A stretch of 64,000 nt of DNA, from positions 1-64,000 of the forward strand of contig JBKPDF010000065.1 of NCBI GenBank assembly GCA_046727735.1, read 5' to 3'. Numbering within the stretch: the first letter of the stretch is position 1; each line of letters starts with the position of its first letter. The notes beneath the pieces were generated by a model that worked only from the letters and a program-made list of their open reading frames with translations, was not told the DNA's origin and made no database searches. This DNA comes from AP-16 sp046727735. GTDB lineage: Bacteria; Pseudomonadota; Alphaproteobacteria; Rhizobiales; Xanthobacteraceae. This document shows positions 33,457 to 41,809 of the stretch, in pieces. The translations under genes were made by a program, and so were the position numbers.

Positions 33457-33672
33457 TTATTTTTTCTGCTTGTTCTTTGAAGGCGTACCGCAGCCGCAAT
33501 CCTTCTCGGCCTTAGCGAATCCACAGAGTTCCGGATGGCCGTCGCAACAGTCGGTGACGAGGAAGTCGATGAGGGCTCGCATGCCCGGGACGTCTACACG
33601 GTAGGTGATTGAGCGGCCTTCCCGCCAGAGCAAAAGGCCTCGGTGTCGATCACGTTCGGGCAGTACTTTCAC
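33457..33672 (-). pseudogene. C-terminal remnant of an ArsR-type regulator
   Basis: This frame matches only the part of ArsR that follows the helix-turn-helix: LLWREGRSITYRV (beta-wing), MRALIDFLVTDCC and GHPELC with a Cys-rich, Lys-rich end (CGCG...NKQKK). The winged-helix N-terminus is missing; what precedes is the out-of-frame end of arsI. A GTG at 33672 overlaps the arsI stop (GTGA), so a 71-residue peptide could be made. It is best read as a relic of a second arsR or of an arsR-arsC arrangement rearranged when arsI was inserted. The Cys-rich end could still bind metalloids, but that is speculative. Confidence 0.65.
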
Positions 33673-34160
33673 AACGCTGCTGATGCTCCGCAACACGACG
33701 AAGAGGCCGCCGACACTCGTGCTTCCGTAGCAACTGGAGTCTTCTCGGGGACATGACGTGCTTGTCCGCTGCGCTCCCCCGTCCGGTCGCCGTACACCGT
33801 GGCTTCGCCGGTGGTGTAGAACGCCTCCCACGAAATGCCCGCAGGGTCGTCGATCCACGCCTTCTCGGAGCGGTGATAGCAGCATTGCGTCTGCCCCTGC
33901 TCTATCATTGGGGCATCCGCTGCCCGCAACCGGTCATAGACTTCGTGCAGTTCCTCTTGGCTTTCTACTTGGATGCCCAGGTGATTGAGGCCGGGTTGAG
34001 CACCACGCATCGAGATGGCGAAGTTTACCCGTGGATCGTCCAGCATCCACTTGGCGTAATCGGACTTGGTTACGGTTGGCTGGGCCGCAAACAGGGTCGA
34101 GTAGAACTTCACCGCCTGGGAAAGATCGTCAACGGACACATGGACGTGCAGACGCTTCAT
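33669..34160 (-). CDS. arsI: ArsI/CadI-type VOC protein, organoarsenical C-As lyase
   Basis: The 163-residue VOC dioxygenase has the ArsI metal ligands His5, His60 and Glu112 and the vicinal cysteine pair QCCY (Cys93-Cys94) that binds trivalent organoarsenicals; WIDDPAGISWEAF is typical. ArsI splits the carbon-arsenic bond of methylarsenite to give arsenite. The C-terminal Ser/Cys tail (SSSCCG) resembles that of ArsI relatives. It lies 12 bases after grxB and before arsC, so arsenite released here would leave through AqpS. Confidence 0.88.
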   Translation of the reverse strand: MKRLHVHVSVDDLSQAVKFYSTLFAAQPTVTKSDYAKWMLDDPRVNFAISMRGAQPGLNHLGIQVESQEELHEVYDRLRAADAPMIEQGQTQCCYHRSEKAWIDDPAGISWEAFYTTGEATVYGDRTGERSGQARHVPEKTPVATEARVSAASSSCCGASAAL

Positions 34161-34172
34161 GGCTTCGTCTCC

Positions 34173-34811
34173 TCAGATCACGGGCAACGGGTGATAACCG
34201 AGCCTCGCCATCATCGTTTCGAAATACGCTCGCACCTTCTCGGGAAAGCTCAGACCTTTCACAACGGCGGCAGAACGCAGCAACGGCAGAACTCGAATGT
34301 CATCCATCGAGACCGTGCCGTTTACCGCAGCCGGAGTTTCAATCAGCCTATTTAAGGTCTCCAAGTCCGGCATGAGTTGCTTGATGTAGTCCCTAGTTTT
34401 TGCCCGCACCTCGACCAAATCCCCGAACAGCTTGCGTTTCCGGGCTGTGTAGTGATCGAGGGCCGAAACCGTCGCAAACTCGGGGAGCCCAAGCAGCGGA
34501 TATCGAGGCATGGTCAGCGGAGCGGTCTTCGACACCACGCCTTCTGCCCACTTGGCAACTTCGGGACGCTCGCGGCCAGTCAAGACAGGTTCGCCAATCC
34601 CTTCGATATGTCGGACCATGTCCATGCTTTCCAGCATCGCCGTCCCATCGTCCTTCACCAGGATCGGAATGACACGTTTGCCGACGAGCGAAACCATCGT
34701 GTCGGTGTCGTCATCGAGCACCACTGTTTCCTGAAGGTGCATCCGTTTTAGCGCAGCGATCATGCGGACACGGAAGCACAACGAACAATGCTCGAACATA
34801 TATAGCCTCAT
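34173..34811 (-). CDS. grxB: Glutaredoxin 2 (GrxB type)
   Basis: The 212-residue product starts MRLYMFEHCSLCFRVRM: a thioredoxin-fold domain with active site CSLC (CPYC in E. coli Grx2), KRVIPILVKDDGTAMLESMDMV as the glutathione-binding cis-Pro region, and a C-terminal all-helical GST-like domain ending NGTVSMDDIRVLPLLR. E. coli Grx2 is an efficient electron donor to arsenate reductase. The start overlaps the arsR stop (ATGA), so it is the second gene of the operon. The CSLC site (Ser for Pro) may shift its redox potential. Confidence 0.9.
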   Translation of the reverse strand: MRLYMFEHCSLCFRVRMIAALKRMHLQETVVLDDDTDTMVSLVGKRVIPILVKDDGTAMLESMDMVRHIEGIGEPVLTGRERPEVAKWAEGVVSKTAPLTMPRYPLLGLPEFATVSALDHYTARKRKLFGDLVEVRAKTRDYIKQLMPDLETLNRLIETPAAVNGTVSMDDIRVLPLLRSAAVVKGLSFPEKVRAYFETMMARLGYHPLPVI

Positions 34812-35155
34812 GACACCCGCTCCCGTTTGCGGGATGTGGGCGGACTCGTCTTGCGTCCAGGTTTGCAAGAGGCTCCCTGGCAACAATGCTCGGTCAGATA
34901 CGCCAGGAGTGCATTCATCCGGTCATATCCCGCTGCGTAGATCATCGACCGGCCTTCACGGCGCACTGTCACAAGACCGGCCATCCGGAGGCGGTCGAAG
35001 TGAAAGGTCAGCGTGTTGGGAGCGAGATCGAGGGCCTCGGCGATTTGTCCCGCAGCCATGCCTTCCGGCCCAGCCCGAACAAGCAGCCGGAACACGTCGA
35101 GCCTGTTGTCCTGGGCGAGGGCCGATAGGGCCGCCACAGCATCTGTCTTTTCCAT
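34808..35155 (-). CDS. arsR: ArsR/SmtB family repressor
   Basis: The 115-residue regulator has the winged helix (ALAQDNRLDVFRLLV, NTLTFHFDRLRMAGLV, REGRSMIYAA) and a C-terminal cysteine cluster CCQGASC, the arsenite-sensing site of this ArsR subtype. It heads the operon and should repress it from the inverted repeat just upstream until arsenite binds. A basic extension (PGRKTSPPTSRKRERVS) follows the cysteines. Confidence 0.93.
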   Translation of the reverse strand: MEKTDAVAALSALAQDNRLDVFRLLVRAGPEGMAAGQIAEALDLAPNTLTFHFDRLRMAGLVTVRREGRSMIYAAGYDRMNALLAYLTEHCCQGASCKPGRKTSPPTSRKRERVS

Positions 35156-35176
35156 ACTTCAACGAATACTGAAATA
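35156..35176. promoter_or_regulatory. Probable ArsR operator
   Basis: TTCA at 35158-35161 and TGAA at 35170-35173 form an inverted repeat around eight bases in an AT-rich stretch directly before arsR, the usual place and shape of an ArsR box. Confidence 0.55.
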
Positions 35177-35368
35177 AACGAGAATGTCAATACCGGGGAC
35201 GAAGAAACCTAGGGCTTTGCCTCATAGCCAGACCGACCTTGATCTTGCTCGATAGCGGGTCCCATGCCCAATCCTTTGTCCCGCTCCCGATCGTCGCGTT
35301 TACACGCCGTTAAGGCTCTGCGGCGACATTGGCCCGAAATGACACGCGTGGTCGCCTGAGGAGGCGGG

Positions 35369-36904
35369 ATGCCCGCAACGATCCTGATCGTCGACGACGA
35401 TCCGGTGCAGCGCCGGCTGCTCGAAAGCATGGTGCGCCGCTTCGGCTACGAGGCGGTCGCGGTCGACGGCGGCGACGCAGCGCTCGGCCGGCTGCTCGGC
35501 CCCGACGCTCCGGCGACGGACGCCGTCGTGCTCGACATCGTCATGCCCGATCTCGACGGCCTCGGCGTGCTCGCGCGGCTGAAAGCAGCCGGTTCGACCG
35601 TTCCGGTCATCGTGCAGACCGCGCATGGCGGCATCGACAACGTGATCTCGGCGATGCGTGCGGGCGCCGCCGATTTCGTGGTCAAACCGGTCGGGCCCGA
35701 GCGCCTGCAGGTGTCGCTGCGCAATGCGCTCGCGGCCCACGCGCTCGAAGGCGAGCTCAAGCGCCTCGAGCGCAGCCGCTCCGGGACGCTGACCTTCAGG
35801 GACGTGATCACGAAGAGCCCGCGCATGCAGGCCGCGCTGCGCACCGCCCGGAAGGCCGCAGGCTCGGATATCCCGGTGCTGCTCGAAGGCGAATCCGGCG
35901 TCGGCAAGGAATTGATCGCGCGGGCCATTCATGGCTCCGGCGCGCGCCGCACGAAGCCCTTCGTGGCGGTGAATTGCGGCGCGATCCCCGACAATCTCGT
36001 CGAATTAATCTTGTTCGGTCGGGAGCGCGGAGTCTTCACCGCCGCGGCCGAGCGGCACGTTGGCAAGTTCGCCGAGGGCTCCGGCGGCACGCTGTTCCTC
36101 GATGAGATCGGCGAGTTGCCGCTACCCGCGCAAGTCAAGCTGCTGCGCGCCATCCAGGAACGCGAAGTCGAGAGTGTCGGCGGCAGCAAGCCGCTGCCGG
36201 TCGACGTCCGGCTGATTTCCGCCTCGAATCGCAGCCTCTTGACCGCCGTCAAGCAGGGCCGGTTTCGCGAAGACCTGTTCTATCGGCTGCAGGCGTTTCA
36301 GATCGTCGTGCCGCCGCTGCGCGAGCATGCCGAGGACATTCCGGACCTGGTCCGGCATTTCCTTGCGCGCTTCGCGGCCGAGGAAGGCAAGCGCATCCGC
36401 GCGATCTCGGGCGAGGCGATGGCGTTGCTGTGCGCGCAATCATGGCCCGGCAACGTCCGGCAGCTGGAAAACGCGATCTTTCGCGCCGTGGTGCTCGCCG
36501 AGGGTGACGAGATCGGCATTTGCGAATTCCCGCAGCTTGGCGGACAGGCGTCTCGGCCTCGGGACGCGGTCGCCGCCACGTCCGTCCCGCTTGACCCGCA
36601 GCCGCCCGCGCATCCGGGCGCCGTGCCGCGCCATGGCGATCCGGTACATCTCTGCCCGGAGCTTTCCGCCGACTTCGCGCAGCGAGCGCTGCCGATCCTG
36701 GACCGGAACGGCGACATCCGCCCGCTGGCGGAGGTCGAGTCGGAACGCATTCGCGTCGCAATTTCCCACTACGAGGGCCGCATGTCGGAAGTCGCCCGCA
36801 GGCTGCGGATCGGCCGCTCGACCCTCTATCGCCGGCTCAAGGAGCTCGGCGTCGGGGCCGATGCGCTTACGGAAATTTCGTCCGACGCCGTGGCGATGGG
36901 GTGA
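35369..36904 (+). CDS. NtrC-type response regulator with altered GAFTGA loop
   Basis: The 511-residue protein has a receiver domain (1-120; DDD acidic pocket, phospho-Asp in VVLDIVMPD), an AAA+ domain (about 140-380; Walker A GESGVGKE, Walker B GGTLFLDEIGELP, arginine-finger region FREDLFYRL) and a Fis-type helix-turn-helix (MSEVARRLRIGRSTLYRRLKELG). The sigma-54 contact loop reads GVFTAA where GAFTGA is expected, preceded by LFGRERG, so activation of sigma-54 holoenzyme is doubtful; it may act without sigma-54. No kinase gene is adjacent. GAGGAGGCGGG precedes the start. Residues 385-440 are a Pro-rich linker. Confidence 0.9.
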   Translation: MPATILIVDDDPVQRRLLESMVRRFGYEAVAVDGGDAALGRLLGPDAPATDAVVLDIVMPDLDGLGVLARLKAAGSTVPVIVQTAHGGIDNVISAMRAGAADFVVKPVGPERLQVSLRNALAAHALEGELKRLERSRSGTLTFRDVITKSPRMQAALRTARKAAGSDIPVLLEGESGVGKELIARAIHGSGARRTKPFVAVNCGAIPDNLVELILFGRERGVFTAAAERHVGKFAEGSGGTLFLDEIGELPLPAQVKLLRAIQEREVESVGGSKPLPVDVRLISASNRSLLTAVKQGRFREDLFYRLQAFQIVVPPLREHAEDIPDLVRHFLARFAAEEGKRIRAISGEAMALLCAQSWPGNVRQLENAIFRAVVLAEGDEIGICEFPQLGGQASRPRDAVAATSVPLDPQPPAHPGAVPRHGDPVHLCPELSADFAQRALPILDRNGDIRPLAEVESERIRVAISHYEGRMSEVARRLRIGRSTLYRRLKELGVGADALTEISSDAVAMG

Positions 36905-37059
36905 CACTTGCGCGGAATTGATCGAAGCTTGCCGGGCGTTTGGTTGATTCTCGTACCGAATTGGCGTCAGGTCCGGGAGTTTCCTTCAAGGTGCGCGGGG
37001 CCACGGCCGCATCCGGGGCATTCGAGTTGGGCGTAACGCGGGGAACGGGGGATCGCTCG

Positions 37060-39147
37060 ATGCGCGGGCTGCGTGTGGATCGCGTACTGACCGGCACGGC
37101 ACTGGCCCTGCTGATGGCCAACATGCTGGCCGGCTCAATCGTCGCCAGGGCGCAAGACGCAGCGGAAAACCGCAAGGAGATCGAGGCTCTCGTCCCGCTT
37201 CCCGACGCCGCCGACGTGCCGCCGCCGAGCCTTGGCGACATGGTCGGCTTGCCGATGCCCGAGCCCGCCACCGTGGGCACGATCGAGATCCCGCCGGCGG
37301 AGCCGGCTCCGGTCGAGCCCGCGGCCGCGACCGCTCAGCCCGAGCCGTCGTCACCGGCCCCCTCCCAGCCGACCACGACGGTTTCGACGCCGCCGGTCAC
37401 CGAGCCGCCTGCCGCCGCGACCGCTCAGCCCGAGCCGCCGTCACCGGCCCCCTCCCAACCGACCACGACGGTTTCGACGCCGCCGGTCACCGAGCCGCCC
37501 GTCGCCGCGCCCGCCAAGGAGCCGCCGCAGCCCGTCATTGCCGCCGATCTGTCGCCCGTCGATCAGGCCATTGCCGAGAAGCTGCGCGAACTGCTGGCCG
37601 GCAAGTTCGACCGCATCTTCGATCGCAGGAAGGAGCGGACGCCGATCGAGGCATTCTATTCGAGCCGCGGCTATGCCCCCCTTTGGATCAAGGACGGCGC
37701 CTTGAACGAGCGCGGCAAGGCAACCATCGCCCGCCTCAAGGCCGCCGACAGCGATGGGCTCGAGCCGAGCGATTACCCCGTCCCGGACTTCAAGAGAGCC
37801 GCGGATCGCCCCGACGCCATGGCGGAGGCGGAGCTCAGGCTCGTGAGCGCGGTCCTGACCTATGCGCGCCACGCGCAAACCGGCCGCGTGCATTACTCGC
37901 GGGTGAGCACCGACATCGTTTACGAGCAGGTATTTCCCGAGCCGGCGGAGGTGCTCGCCAAGCTGGCCGGCGCGAGCGATGCGGGCGAGGCGCTCGGGTC
38001 CTTCAACCCGCCGCACGCCGGCTACAAAGCGCTTCGCGCCAAGCTCAACGAGCCCCGTTCCCCTCACGGCGAGACGGGACCGGCGCGGATCGACCAGGGG
38101 CCGGTGCTCAAGCCGGGCATGCAGGATTCCCGCGTGCCGCTCTTGCGCCGCCGCCTCGGCGTGCCGGCCGACGGCCACGACAACTACGACAAGCCGCTCG
38201 CCGAGGTGGTGAAGAAGTTCCAGCGCCAGCACGATCTCGCGCCGACCGGCAACCTCAATTCGGCGACCATCGACGCCCTCAACGGCCCGCGCCGCGAGCG
38301 CGACGCCGACGTCATCATCGCCAACATGGAGCGCTGGCGCTGGCTGCCGCGCGACCTCGGCAAAGCTCACGTGATGGTCAATATTCCCGATTTCACCCTC
38401 AAAGTGGTGCGCGACGGGACCACGATCTGGCACACCAAGATCGTCACCGGCAAGCCGACGATGCCGACGCCGCTGCTGAGCCAGCCGATGCGATTCATCA
38501 CCATGAATCCCACCTGGAACGTTCCGCCGTCGATCGTGCAGAACGAATATCTCCCGGCGCTCTCGCAGGATCCGATGGCGCTCGAGCGGATCGGGCTCAG
38601 AATGGAGTACAATCGCGACGGCACCGTCCACATATTCCAGCCGCCGGGGGAGAAGAACGCGCTCGGCCGCGTGCGCTTCAATTTCCCCAACAAGTTCCTG
38701 GTCTATCAGCACGACACGCCGGACAAGTATCTGTTCGCGCACGACAAGCGCGCCTACAGCCACGGCTGCATGCGGGTCGAGAACCCGCTGAAATACGCCG
38801 AGGTGCTGTTGGGGATCGCCCGTCCGCATGACGGCTACACGCAGGAGCGGCTCTCGCGGATGATCGGCACCGGCGAACAGGATATCCAGTTCCAGAACCT
38901 GATCCCGGTGCATCTGACCTATCAGACGGCCTTTGTCGACGAATCCGGAAAGCTCAACATCCGGGAAGACGTCTATGGCCGCGACGCGCGGGTGATCGCC
39001 GCGCTCAAGGGCGAGGAGCGCCGGTTTGCCGACGTGCCGGTCGAGCACCCGCAAACCGCCGCGCGGCAGCAGGCGGTGCGATTTCCGCAGCGCTCGTACT
39101 ATCCGTTCGGCGGCGGGCAGTTTCCATTCTTCGGCTGGTTCCGCTGA
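37060..39147 (+). CDS. Periplasmic L,D-transpeptidase (YcbB-like)
   Basis: The 695-residue enzyme starts at the ATG at 37060, preceded by GGGGGA and followed by a signal peptide (ALALLMANMLAGSIVARAQ). Next come a Pro/Glu/Ala-rich linker with a 30-residue tandem repeat, the YcbB scaffold domain (YSSRGYAPLWIKDG... DSDGLEPSDY), a peptidoglycan-binding domain (LLRRRLGVPADG...VVKKFQRQHDLAPTGNL) and the YkuD catalytic domain with SHGCMRVENP. It makes 3-3 crosslinks or attaches proteins to peptidoglycan. The C-terminus ends in an aromatic/Gly segment. An in-frame ATG at 36940 lacks support. Confidence 0.92.
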   Translation: MRGLRVDRVLTGTALALLMANMLAGSIVARAQDAAENRKEIEALVPLPDAADVPPPSLGDMVGLPMPEPATVGTIEIPPAEPAPVEPAAATAQPEPSSPAPSQPTTTVSTPPVTEPPAAATAQPEPPSPAPSQPTTTVSTPPVTEPPVAAPAKEPPQPVIAADLSPVDQAIAEKLRELLAGKFDRIFDRRKERTPIEAFYSSRGYAPLWIKDGALNERGKATIARLKAADSDGLEPSDYPVPDFKRAADRPDAMAEAELRLVSAVLTYARHAQTGRVHYSRVSTDIVYEQVFPEPAEVLAKLAGASDAGEALGSFNPPHAGYKALRAKLNEPRSPHGETGPARIDQGPVLKPGMQDSRVPLLRRRLGVPADGHDNYDKPLAEVVKKFQRQHDLAPTGNLNSATIDALNGPRRERDADVIIANMERWRWLPRDLGKAHVMVNIPDFTLKVVRDGTTIWHTKIVTGKPTMPTPLLSQPMRFITMNPTWNVPPSIVQNEYLPALSQDPMALERIGLRMEYNRDGTVHIFQPPGEKNALGRVRFNFPNKFLVYQHDTPDKYLFAHDKRAYSHGCMRVENPLKYAEVLLGIARPHDGYTQERLSRMIGTGEQDIQFQNLIPVHLTYQTAFVDESGKLNIREDVYGRDARVIAALKGEERRFADVPVEHPQTAARQQAVRFPQRSYYPFGGGQFPFFGWFR
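37327..37506 (+). repeat. Two tandem 90-bp units in the L,D-transpeptidase gene
   Basis: Units 37327-37416 and 37417-37506 are nearly identical and encode a duplicated Pro/Thr/Ser-rich linker (TAQPEP...PSPAPSQPTTTV). Length is a multiple of three, so copy number can change without frameshift. Confidence 0.85.
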
Positions 39148-39650
39148 ACCTTCGAGAGCGACCGCGCAGCGGTGCGGAAGCTGGGCCGCCATCCCCGGAT
39201 TGCGCATCATTCAGCAAGGCTCCGGTCGGTCTCTCATGATTGCAATCTGTGGATGCAACTATGTACAAATCACGCATTGAGCAACTTCAACTTGCAATTC
39301 CGCGAATTGAATCGAGTTAAGCGCCTGAGACGCTTGCGTTTTGTAAGAAATATACCTCCCGAAAAAGCGCTTTTCCGCTCGTTTTGGCGCGTTCCGCGGT
39401 CGGCGAGCGGCCGCAAAGGACGGCCGCGAGCAAGCCCGCGACCACCCGCTACATGGCTGTGCGCAAGCCGCGCCAAGCCGTTGCGCGCGGGCACGTTTTG
39501 GCCATACTCCCTCGGTACTTGGACGGAACGGGGGGACGGGGGACGCGCGCTAATTCCGCGTTAACCGGTCCCAATGAGACTGCGTCGGCCTTGGTCTGCG
39601 GTGGGGACGCCGCGGCGAGGGATCCATAACGTCTCCGCGGAACAGCGCAC
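39148..39650. other. Long intergenic region before the DUF882 gene
   Basis: These 503 bases include an AT-richer core (about 39230-39365) with a small hairpin AAGCG/CGCTT at 39319-39335 and, near the right end, a CtrA-like box. Open frames here are short and resemble nothing I know. Promoter sequences for the DUF882 gene presumably lie here. Confidence 0.5.
39550..39565. promoter_or_regulatory. CtrA-like box (one mismatch)
   Basis: CTAA, seven bases, TTAAC differs from the TTAA-N7-TTAAC consensus at one position. It lies about 85 bases upstream of the DUF882 gene start. Confidence 0.45.
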
Positions 39651-41309
39651 GTGCAAGTACGGACTGCGCGGAAAGCCGGTGTGGCGTGCTCCTGGCGCGT
39701 CGGCCGCCGTTTGAGCGTCGCAGCGCTGTTCGTCCTGTTCGGCTCCCAAGGACTTCAGAGCGTCAGCGCCGACGGCGATACCCGCGCGGTGTCGCTCCAC
39801 CACATCCACACCGGCGAGGACATCAACATCACGTTCAAGCGTGCCGGCCGCTATGACGAGGAGGCGCTCAAGAAGCTCGACTGGTTCCTGCGCGACTGGC
39901 GGCGCGAGCAGTCGACCCACATGGATCCGCACCTGCTCGACCTGATGTGGGAGGTCACCCGCGAGGTCGGCGCCAAGGAACCGATCCAGGTGGTGTGCGG
40001 CTATCGCTCGCCGGAGACGAACGCCATGCTGCGCCACCGCAGCCGCGGCGTCGCGCAATACAGCCAGCACACCGTCGGGCGGGCGATGGATTTCTACATT
40101 CCCGGGGTGCCGCTCGAGCAATTGCGGATCGCCGGCCTGCGGCTGCAGCGCGGGGGCGTCGGCTTTTACCCGACCTCGGGATCCCCGTTTGTGCATCTCG
40201 ACACCGGCAGCGTGCGCCACTGGCCGCGCATGACCCACGATCAGCTCGTGCGTGTGTTCCCCGACGGCAAGACCGTGCACATCCCCGCGGACGGCAAGCC
40301 GCTTACGCACTATGCCCAGGCGCTCACCGAGGTCCGCCGGCGCGGGTCGACGCCCTCGGCGACGCTCCTGGCGCAGGCGCGGGATGCCGGCGCCATCAGC
40401 GAGAGCGACGTGCAGGCGGCCGGTACGGAGAAGCCCAAGCGCGGCTTCCTCGCCAAGCTGTTCGGCTTCAATACGGAAGACGAAGACGCCGACGCGGCCG
40501 ATCAGTCGGTTCACGCGCCCGCGCCCGTCGCGGCGCCGAAGCCGACGGAGGTCAAGCCGGTCCGCGTCGCCGCCGTTGCGCCCCCGAAGACGCCGACGCG
40601 GCCCGGCAAGTTCACGCCCGCCGTTAGCCCGACCGACATCGTCCCCGCGCGCGGGACGTGGTCGAACGCGCCGGCGGCCGCCGCCGTGACCGGGATCGCG
40701 GAACGCGCGGATGCGCGTGCCGCGACGCCGCCCGGCGCCGTGAACGAGAGCGGGCAAACGTTCGTCTGGATGGTCGGGCCGGAAGGTCAGCCGGCGCCGC
40801 GTCCGCCGCAGGAAATCGCCGTCGCGAGCGCCGAACCTGAGGCCACGGCTGCGATCGGCTGGCAGCCCGAATCTGCCAAGGACCGCGTCCCCGCCGACAT
40901 CGCGCTCGCTTATGCGGCGGCTCCGGCAGCAGCACCCGAGCCGACCCTGCGCCCGGCTCCGATGGGAATTCTCGGCGCGCCCGCGCCGGCGGCCGCTGCG
41001 CCTGCGGCTGCGCCGGCCCCCGTCGCCGCTGCGGCACCGCGTGCGTTCGGCGGCGGCGAGAAGATTTCCGATCCTTGGCTGCGCGGAATCGTGGTCGTGC
41101 CGAGCGTGCAATATGCGCTTCACGTTTCGGTGCTCGGCCCGACCGACTACCGCACGCTGCGCCCGCTTTTTGCGAAACCCTCGTTCGTGCTGGCGATGAT
41201 GTTTTCCGAGGATCCGCATTTCGGCATGAGCGCCGAAGCGTTCGCCGGCGCCGCCGTGTCGTTCCTGCCGACCATCACGTTCGTCTCGCGCACCGCGGGA
41301 TTGCGCTAG
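39651..41309 (+). CDS. DUF882 (YcbK-like) peptidase-fold cell-wall protein with long Ala/Pro tail
   Basis: The protein has an exported N-terminus (RRLSVAALFVLFGSQGLQSVSA) and a DUF882 domain (residues about 45-220) related to M15 D-Ala-D-Ala peptidases: VVCGYRSPETNAML, SQHTVGRAMDFYIPG and FVHLDTGSVRHWPRM carry the metal-ligand pattern. Such proteins probably trim peptidoglycan. Residues about 250-490 are low-complexity Ala/Pro/Glu, followed by a C-terminal segment (ISDPWLRGIVVVPSVQYALHV...) that may be a separate domain. The start is uncertain: GTG at 39651, or GTG at 39681 which gives a tighter signal peptide. Confidence 0.85.
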   Translation: MQVRTARKAGVACSWRVGRRLSVAALFVLFGSQGLQSVSADGDTRAVSLHHIHTGEDINITFKRAGRYDEEALKKLDWFLRDWRREQSTHMDPHLLDLMWEVTREVGAKEPIQVVCGYRSPETNAMLRHRSRGVAQYSQHTVGRAMDFYIPGVPLEQLRIAGLRLQRGGVGFYPTSGSPFVHLDTGSVRHWPRMTHDQLVRVFPDGKTVHIPADGKPLTHYAQALTEVRRRGSTPSATLLAQARDAGAISESDVQAAGTEKPKRGFLAKLFGFNTEDEDADAADQSVHAPAPVAAPKPTEVKPVRVAAVAPPKTPTRPGKFTPAVSPTDIVPARGTWSNAPAAAAVTGIAERADARAATPPGAVNESGQTFVWMVGPEGQPAPRPPQEIAVASAEPEATAAIGWQPESAKDRVPADIALAYAAAPAAAPEPTLRPAPMGILGAPAPAAAAPAAAPAPVAAAAPRAFGGGEKISDPWLRGIVVVPSVQYALHVSVLGPTDYRTLRPLFAKPSFVLAMMFSEDPHFGMSAEAFAGAAVSFLPTITFVSRTAGLR

Positions 41310-41320
41310 TTCGCCCTGAC

Positions 41321-41403
41321 CGTAGCGGATAGAGCGCAGCGCAATCCGGGAATTCAGAATTCCGGATTTCGCGCCGCGTTGGCGTCCGCTCCATCCGGGC
41401 TAC
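41321..41403. repeat. REP-like element, copy 3 (degenerate left end)
   Basis: CGTAGCGGATAGAGCG at the left and CGCTCCATCCGGGCTAC at the right frame GCAATCCGGGAATTC and GAATTCCGGATTTCGCG; the left end has lost CCG of GTAGCCCGGATG. It sits between convergent DUF882 and gapR. Confidence 0.8.
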
Positions 41404-41413
41404 ACGGCGTCCA

Positions 41414-41695
41414 TTATCCCTCGATCATGCCGAGCGCGAGCATGTAGGTCGCGAGAATCGCCTCGTGCTCCTTGCGCTCCTCCGCGTCCTGCTTGCGCAG
41501 GCGCACGATCGACCGCAGCGCCTTGACGTCGAAGCCGCTGGCCTTGGCTTCGGCGAAGACGTCGCGCACATCGTCCGCGATGGCCTTCTTCTCTTCTTCG
41601 AGCCGCTCGATGCGCTCGACGAACGCCCGCAGATGCTCCTTGGCGACGCGGGGCGGGGCGGGGCGGGATTCGGCGGCAGGCGCGGCATCGGTCAT
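41414..41695 (-). CDS. gapR: GapR nucleoid-associated protein (DUF2312/UPF0335)
   Basis: The 93-residue protein matches GapR of Caulobacter: a disordered Ala/Pro start (1-18) and a helical core KEHLRAFVERIERLEEEKKAIADDVRDVFAEAKASGFDVKALRSIVRLRKQDAEER, ending LATYMLALG. GapR encircles overtwisted DNA ahead of forks and polymerases and stimulates topoisomerases; it is essential in Caulobacter. It is transcribed towards the DUF882 gene. Confidence 0.95.
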   Translation of the reverse strand: MTDAAPAAESRPAPPRVAKEHLRAFVERIERLEEEKKAIADDVRDVFAEAKASGFDVKALRSIVRLRKQDAEERKEHEAILATYMLALGMIEG

Positions 41696-41809
41696 CGGCG
41701 GTTCCTTCCGGGTCGAGGCAACGCGGCGTTGCTTGCCGCGCGTCTACGTTTCGGAACGGACGACCGCGGGGTCAAGCCGCGCGGAGAGCCATCCACACCA
41801 TCCACAGGC

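Noticed and set aside
39270..39494. 74-codon minus-strand frame before the DUF882 gene
   Set aside because: It is Arg/Leu-rich with no family resemblance and no start signal; the region is more likely regulatory.
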